Notes under the pieces: model-generated
Databases searched by the model: none
Told to the model about the DNA's origin: nothing
The model's input: only the letters and a program-made list of their open reading frames with translations
Translations under genes and position numbers: made by a program
Part shown: one piece after another, positions 6,957 through 7,075 of the stretch
Layout: the number at the start of each line of letters is the position of its first letter
Position numbering within the stretch: the stretch's first letter is position 1
Origin: Desulfurivibrio alkaliphilus
GTDB taxonomy: Bacteria; Desulfobacterota; Desulfobulbia; Desulfobulbales; Desulfurivibrionaceae
NCBI GenBank assembly: GCA_011048585.1
Contig: DSDS01000164.1
Span: 1 to 7,075, forward strand
Length of the DNA stretch: 7,075 nt
Reading direction: 5' to 3'

Positions 6957-7075
6957 CTCCGCCGACGGCAACGGCTCCGAGGCCCCCGCCGCGGCCCCCA
7001 AAAAGAAGCTGGGGGCCTCAATCAAGGTCGATGTGGAAAAGCTTGACGCCCTGGTCAACGCGGTGGGGGAGTTGG
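6955..7075 (-). repeat. Right arm of the 121-bp inverted repeat, reaching the window edge
   Basis: A reverse-complement copy of 6770-6890. Read on the plus strand it encodes the CheA segment SADGNGSEAP...VDVEKLDALVNAVGEL, i.e. cheA in the opposite direction. A 64-base spacer (6891-6954) separates the arms. The copy runs to the last base, so its true extent is unknown. Perfect identity, position at the edge and CCCTC microhomology at the junction suggest a fold-back chimera or contig-end artefact rather than a natural duplication. Confidence 0.95.

Noticed and set aside
7041..7058. TTG at 7058 as the start of a 461-residue CheA
   Set aside because: The first ~35 codons are the antisense reading of the duplicated cheA segment, and the protein would lack the P1 phosphotransfer domain. 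It is a by-product of the inverted repeat.

Overview
The window is a GC-rich stretch of bacterial chromosome holding most of one chemotaxis operon on the minus strand, plus one DNA-repair gene on the plus strand that converges on it. Reading the minus strand from the right edge, the order is cheA (5' end missing), cheW, cheR, cheD, an HDOD-domain gene, cheY, a cheX-like phosphatase gene and cheB. The gaps are mostly short (an ATGA overlap for cheD/HDOD, about 18-66 bases for most others, 124 bases before cheY), which fits a single transcript whose promoter lies to the right of the window. An embedded HDOD gene together with cheD and a CheX-type phosphatase resembles chemotaxis clusters of Desulfobacterota (the former Deltaproteobacteria). 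That taxonomic placement is an inference from gene content and GC richness, not proven.

Layout: 1-162 is an AT-rich non-coding leader with a small hairpin. 163-693 (+) is an O6-alkylguanine-DNA alkyltransferase (ogt-like). 715-1752 (-) is cheB, 1809-2264 (-) the cheX-like gene, 2295-2738 (-) cheY, 2863-3708 (-) the HDOD gene, 3705-4184 (-) cheD, 4203-5060 (-) cheR, 5085-5606 (-) cheW, and 5673 to at least 6954 (-) cheA.

Together the genes form an almost complete signalling and adaptation set. CheA (with CheW) is the receptor-coupled kinase, CheY the diffusible output regulator, and the CheX-like protein a probable CheY-P phosphatase. CheR, CheB and CheD modify receptors by methylation, demethylation/deamidation and deamidation. 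No receptor (MCP) or flagellar gene is visible, so the output (flagella, pili or other) cannot be told from this window.

The most striking structural signal is at the right end. Bases 6770-6890 recur as a perfect 121-base inverted copy at 6955-7075, separated by a 64-base spacer and running up to the last base. The arm carries the CheA P3 start, and the junction sits on short repeats that could supply CCCTC microhomology. This looks like a fold-back (chimeric or contig-end) join, so the apparent N-terminus of CheA there should not be trusted. I did not find a convincing undescribed system. The nearest candidates for a second look are the HDOD protein inside the chemotaxis operon, the pairing of CheD with a CheX-like rather than a CheC protein, and the acidic C-terminal tail of CheY.
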